In this document: piece by piece, positions 59,759-64,000 of the stretch
Layout: each line of letters opens with the position of its first letter
How positions within the stretch are numbered: the first letter of the stretch is position 1
DNA from: Rhypophila decipiens
Lineage: Eukaryota > Ascomycota > Sordariomycetes > Sordariales > Naviculisporaceae
Reading direction: 5' to 3'
Length of the DNA stretch: 64,000 bases
Assembly (NCBI GenBank): GCA_033297075.1
Contig: MU858060.1
Location: 124,001 to 188,000, forward strand
The notes under the pieces: generated by a model
Told to the model about the DNA's origin: nothing
Databases searched by the model: none
What the model saw: only the letters and a program-made list of their open reading frames with translations
Program-made: the position numbers and the translations under genes

Positions 59759-61389
59759 TCAACCAGACGCACACTTGTCCGAGCCGTATACGTTCGAGGT
59801 GAATGTAGTTGACCCGGCGACATACCCTACCACAGTGCCGCCCATCATTCTCTCGACCTCTTGGTGGATGTTGATACCCTGAAGTGAGTGGTCAGCATGT
59901 CGAAAGGGTCTGGAGGGCACATGGCGGATATCAAGTGGACAATAAAGAGTCCCGGGCAGGAAAAGACTTACAGTCACAGGAGTGGCCTTGCCCGTCCTTT
60001 TCAGGGCTTCAATCCATCTCTCGAGGACGACCTTGATCCGGACATAGCCCGGCTCGGCGTTGGTGTCGAACCGGACCATATCAACGTGGTCGGCTGGAAT
60101 GGCCTGGGCCTCGTAGCCCGCGACGGTTGCCGAGTCTTTGGTGACGATCTGGTCGGGAAGGGACGAATTCAAGGGTTATCAAGGTTCCTTAGCCTTTTCC
60201 GATGTTTCGACGTTCCCCGGGCTTGTGGTCAGGTTATGGCTCAGAGGAAGGAGAACGTACATGGCCCAGAGGTCCCATCCCAAACTCCTCATAGAAAAAC
60301 ACCACCTCGATACTCTGATCAGTCTTGGCACGATCCCGGAGAATGTTGGAAAAGGAGTCCCCCAGCTCTTGCAATCGTGGGGCGTCCTTCTCGATGACCG
60401 ACACTAGGTCCTTGCTCTTAGCTTGGCCGATGAGCTCTGCGAACTTGTGTCCGATTTGGACCCATATGGTCTTATCGGATCCTCGAAGCGGTGTCCCCAG
60501 GAAGATGATGCCTCTGGTGCAGGCAGATATCTGCTTTATGTGATTCTCGGCGCTGGTTGTGGCGAGGATGAGTGCCTGGTGTCGACAGATCAGCTATCAA
60601 GGTATGTATTTGTATGCCTGGAAGAGACTTACATTTTCACAGACGATCCCACCCAAACTATGGACAACAAACAATATCGGCCTCTCGGGCTAGTGAAATG
60701 GTTTGATATCAGCAAATACAGGTTCGAAGAGCTGTGAGGATCAGTGTAGCTCCGCCTCTCACATTCTTACTCCGCACCCCGGCCAAATCAGAACACAACT
60801 GCTTGGAGTGATCGTCGAGCCGATGATCAGCTTTCTTGTCAAAGAAGTGCAAGATGTTGGCGTCATAGCCCCAACTAAACATGCGTGCGTTGGGCAAATC
60901 CTTGGGGAGGAGGGTCTTGGCCCAGTCGGTCCCATATCTGCCGCTCCATGTCTTCTCACGATGGCCCGTCAATCCATGGATGAAGACAATGCTAGCACAT
61001 CAGTAAGTATTGATCAGCAACTAGAATGTAATAAGAGATGATCTCAAGTATAGGTGTACGCACTCAACGATGGCATCTTTCGGCGCTACCAGTTCAAGAA
61101 GACCGACCGGCCTTCCGGTCTCTGGTGTCGACATGTTTGATGGCAACCTGGAAAGGGTCATGGACGAGGTGCCTTCACTTGCCTCGGTGGGATGTTTATG
61201 ATGTAGGGACTGCGATGGAATTTCGGTTCCAGCAGAGGGTCTGGTAGTCCCCTCACCCTCGGCCCGATTCTTGCCAAGGAAGCGAGTCAGGCTGATCGGG
61301 AAGCTTTTCGGGAACCTCATGGCGCAGGGAGTATTGGGGGCGTGTTGTTCCAAATATTCCTCAGTTCCTACGCAGATTGAACATGACAT
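59759..61389 (-). CDS. SesB-like alpha/beta hydrolase
   Basis: Six exons (61389-61064, 60991-60763, 60689-60633, 60575-60261, 60148-59972, 59878-59759) give 407 residues. All joins keep frame. The core begins IVFIHGLTGHREKTW (about 110-124). The nucleophile elbow VVHSLGG has Ser196, and RGIIFLGTPLRGSD follows. This is the SesB-type serine hydrolase found alone or fused to NLR (STAND) receptors in fungi, where it is linked to incompatibility and innate immunity. No NACHT or repeat domain is attached here. The last exon encodes a Gly/Ser/Thr-rich tail, MMGGTVVGYVAGSTTF, ending near SNVYGSD, which could be an amyloid signalling motif. The start is uncertain: an ATG at 61445 could be used with an extra intron. 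Confidence 0.82.
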
Positions 61390-62097
61390 TGCCTCATCGA
61401 TGTGGCCTTGCCGCCGGATGGGCCAGCACTAGCGGTGCCCTGCATGCGGATATTAGGTAGCCGCTGAATTTCCTGACTGATGGAGGGCAAGGGGACAGAC
61501 CACTAACAGCCGGTGAGTGGAATCATCGAATCAGCGTCGTCCACAAAAGCACTTTGCTTCTTCTGAACGATGCCTCCTTCGTGCCCGATGTGCAGGTCGA
61601 GCCGTTCCAATCGGAGCCTAACTCACTCACCGCCAGATGAAGCGGTCCTATCTCCCGGTGTTGTTGCCCTGTTACACTGCCCTCACTTCTATTGGTCGCC
61701 TGACTCCTGAGCACAGTATTTTTTCACACGGTGTGAAGGTGAGGCTGCGGTCCTCTCCCGTCCTTGAAGAAGAAATGGACGATGGGTTCATGTTGATTTC
61801 GGAAGTACAAAGTCTTATAGCGAAAGACTCATTTATCTTACACCCAGAGCCATCATCGGCTAATGACGTTCAACGCTCAAGTCGAGGCGTAAGAGTCGAA
61901 GCCCACTTTTGCCTTCATTTAATCTGCCTTTGTTTTCCCCATCTTTTCATTCGAGCTTAAGTTTCTGGAGCTTGAAAGACAAATGTTGTTCCATTTTCGT
62001 GGAATAAGGGATATTTCGCTTTAGGCGTGCCTGCCTGGTTTCCGCTAGTATTGTCCATTGCTTCGATGGGCAGTGTTTGGTCTGTAAGGTTTTGAGA
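61390..62097. other. Between the SesB-like gene and the AAA ATPase gene
   Basis: A 0.7-kb stretch separating two minus-strand genes. It carries the promoter of the SesB-like gene and the 3' flank of the AAA gene. An ATG at 61445 may begin an alternative first exon of the SesB-like gene. Confidence 0.5.
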
Positions 62098-64000
62098 CTA
62101 TCGCATCCAAGTATGGTATAAAAACTTGAACAAGATTGACAAAACAATAGAAAAAGACAGGCAATGCAACATGAACCACATGTACCACATGTACCCATGT
62201 GCGACTTGTGGGGTTTCTCTGCACAGCATGACAATGTCTCTCTTCCCTTGGATCACAACCTGGTACCCATGCACCCAGAGGATCACGGCCAGCGCCATCA
62301 ACACAAACAAGCCGAGAATACGGTTAATATCATCTAATATTCCCAATGTTGTTCTTGGGGTAGGTTCTTTCTCAACCCTGCTCGCGGAGTGTTTTGAACC
62401 GGCCTTCCAGACCTCGAGCACTTTCTTGATATGCTCCTCCGTGAGCTTATTCCCTCCCGTGCTGGCGGCAAGCGTAATTGCCGAGTTTAGCGTATTGGAT
62501 ATCTCCCGCCCATTAAGCGCGTAATGGGCAACGTGATCCACTGCTCTCTTCTTGTCGAAATCCGCATGCAACCGCTGGCAGACGGCTCTATTATCGAGTT
62601 GGTCATTCCAGAGCTTCCTGCGAGTTTCCTCGTCAGGGGCAGGGTAGTAGAGCGACAAATGGACGCGGGACTCGATGGCCGGGTCGAACCGCTGAGCCCT
62701 GTTTGATGTCAGGAAGATGATGCCTTGGGAGTACTCGAGCTGGTGAAGGAAGACAGCCACCAGGGCGTTCCTCTCGACATTCACAGCCGCCGCTTCCCTC
62801 GACTCCAGAAACACGTCGGCCTCGTCGACGAGAAGGACCGCTTTCCACCTGGTCGCGTATCGAACTATCCGCTTGACACCCTGTTGGATGGTACGAAGGT
62901 TGGACCCCAATTCTCCGGCCGGGTAGCGTAGCAGTGGTTTTTTGGTCTCCTCCGCAGCCGCCACTATTTTCATGTGGTCATTCAGCTGAGCTCTCGAAGT
63001 GAGAAAAGTTGTTTATCAAAATAGAAGAGAAGCAAATCATTTGCACTTACCAGCAGTCAAAGTTTTCCCGGTCCCCGGAGGACCATGCAGCACGATTATC
63101 AACCCTTTACCCTTCAGAGCATCTTCGTTGCGGGCGTCATCCGCGTCTCTTGGGAAGGAGTGATTCGAGATCATGGAGCGCAGGAGATCCTTTTGCGGTG
63201 GCGGAAGGATCAGGTGTTTGGACCAGACCTCGTTGTCCCAGGCAGCGGGGGAGAAATATTCTAGGAAGAATCGACACCATTTTCTTATTTCCAGGCAGTA
63301 ACCGTACACGTACGGGGGACAGAGGATGGCAGGGTCGTCTGGGAGGTTTGGCGGTTTGGTTGACGGTGTTGCTTCTGGCTTTGCGCCATGTTCGCCGCTG
63401 CTCTTGCCGTTGTTGTTGCCAGATTGTGCGATTGCGAGCCCTTGGCCACCCCAGGATTGAACATAGATCTTCTTCGATGGGAACTCTTCCATGAAAGCCT
63501 GATTATCAACGATGACGCGGCTTACTGTCTGGTCGTGGAACGGACGTCATGTACGTCAGCACCAGCTCGGCAAAGAAGATAGTGAACAAAAACGAAACAG
63601 CCCCCCAACCAAACTTCTCCCGTTTGACGACGATCACATATCACGCAAACTTCCGAACAAGGGGGGAGGAGTTCAACTTACTTTGTGCCGCTCCCATAAA
63701 TTCTCGTTTTGGTTGCTGTCCGATTTGCCCATGAAAATCTCGCAGACTCCCTTATACCATCTAACCGGCTCAGCACCAATATGGGACTTCGCCAGTTTAT
63801 CGAACTCTCTTGATCTCTGTGCCGCCTCCGCTATAATTTTTGTGCCGCTGCCGTCCATGAGCTTGAGAGGAAAGACCGAAAGGGCCGTGATCTCTTCGGA
63901 GCCTTCCTTTTGGGGGAACTCTCCTTCGGATATCTTCAGTGTAAATCTGGTCTTCCCTATAGTCTTCCCGTCGCTCGCCGTGTGCAAGCAGTCCAGCACG
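62098..64000 (-). CDS. AAA ATPase with N-terminal DUF7025-like region, 5' end missing
   Basis: Three visible exons, 64000-63682, 63528-63051 and 62963-62098, give 553 residues. The true start lies beyond the right edge. The N-terminal part has SVFPLKLMD and, after splicing, RVIVDNQAFMEEFP, as in fungal DUF7025-AAA proteins. ILCPPYVYGYCLEIRKWCRF precedes the ATPase. Walker A GPPGTGKTLTA is completed across the second intron. Walker B is VLLVDEADVFLE, sensor 1 is IIFLTSNR and the arginine-finger region is RFDPAIESR. Beyond the ATPase are two hydrophobic stretches, ILGLFVLMALAVILWVHGY and a more terminal FMLHCLSFSIVLSILFKFL. These suggest membrane anchoring, unusual for the group. The substrate is unknown. 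The gene lies 0.7 kb upstream of the SesB-like gene on the same strand. Confidence 0.85.

Noticed and set aside
1..64000. CRISPR arrays, bacterial operons and ribosome binding sites
   Set aside because: None seen. The introns, the fungal proteins and the dispersed tRNA gene mark this as eukaryotic nuclear DNA.

Overview
The window looks like nuclear chromosomal DNA of a filamentous ascomycete (Pezizomycotina, most likely a Sordariomycete). Its genes carry short GT-AG introns of about 50-150 bases. A dispersed tRNA gene is present, and the recognisable proteins are typical of this group (mL67/Mhr1, Pbn1, Nip7, Pro1, Atp23, Aurora kinase, Tip41, Hsp104, a SesB-type hydrolase and a DUF7025-type AAA ATPase). 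I cannot name the species.

Left part (1-8.3 kb): the 3' end of a truncated gene, a four-exon sulfotransferase-like gene, a 348-bp miniature inverted-repeat element, a zinc alcohol dehydrogenase, the mitochondrial ribosomal protein mL67 and a tRNA-Glu(TTC). Middle (8.3-39.7 kb): two very gene-poor stretches of about 10.6 and 19.2 kb on either side of a TALE homeodomain transcription factor at 18.9-20.5 kb. I found no convincing protein gene in either stretch, only microsatellites, palindromes, small tandem repeats and recurrent 9-mers.

Right part (39.7-64 kb) is compact. It starts with an unusual 1123-residue protein that joins a caspase-like domain, a homeodomain-like helical segment and a rhodanese-like domain lacking the catalytic cysteine. 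A run of housekeeping genes follows: PBN1 (GPI mannosyltransferase subunit), NIP7 (60S biogenesis), PRO1 (glutamate 5-kinase), ATP23 (mitochondrial protease), Aurora kinase, TIP41 (TOR/PP2A signalling) and HSP104. The end holds a SesB-like alpha/beta hydrolase with a glycine-rich, amyloid-like C-terminal tail and an AAA ATPase that runs off the right edge.

Three observations deserve most attention. One is the caspase/homeodomain-like/rhodanese fusion. The second is a pair of modules directly after the HSP104 stop codon that stay in frame with it, repeat its acidic C-terminus and end at their own in-frame TAG codons. The third is the SesB hydrolase with a possible amyloid signalling motif, lying between HSP104 and an AAA ATPase.
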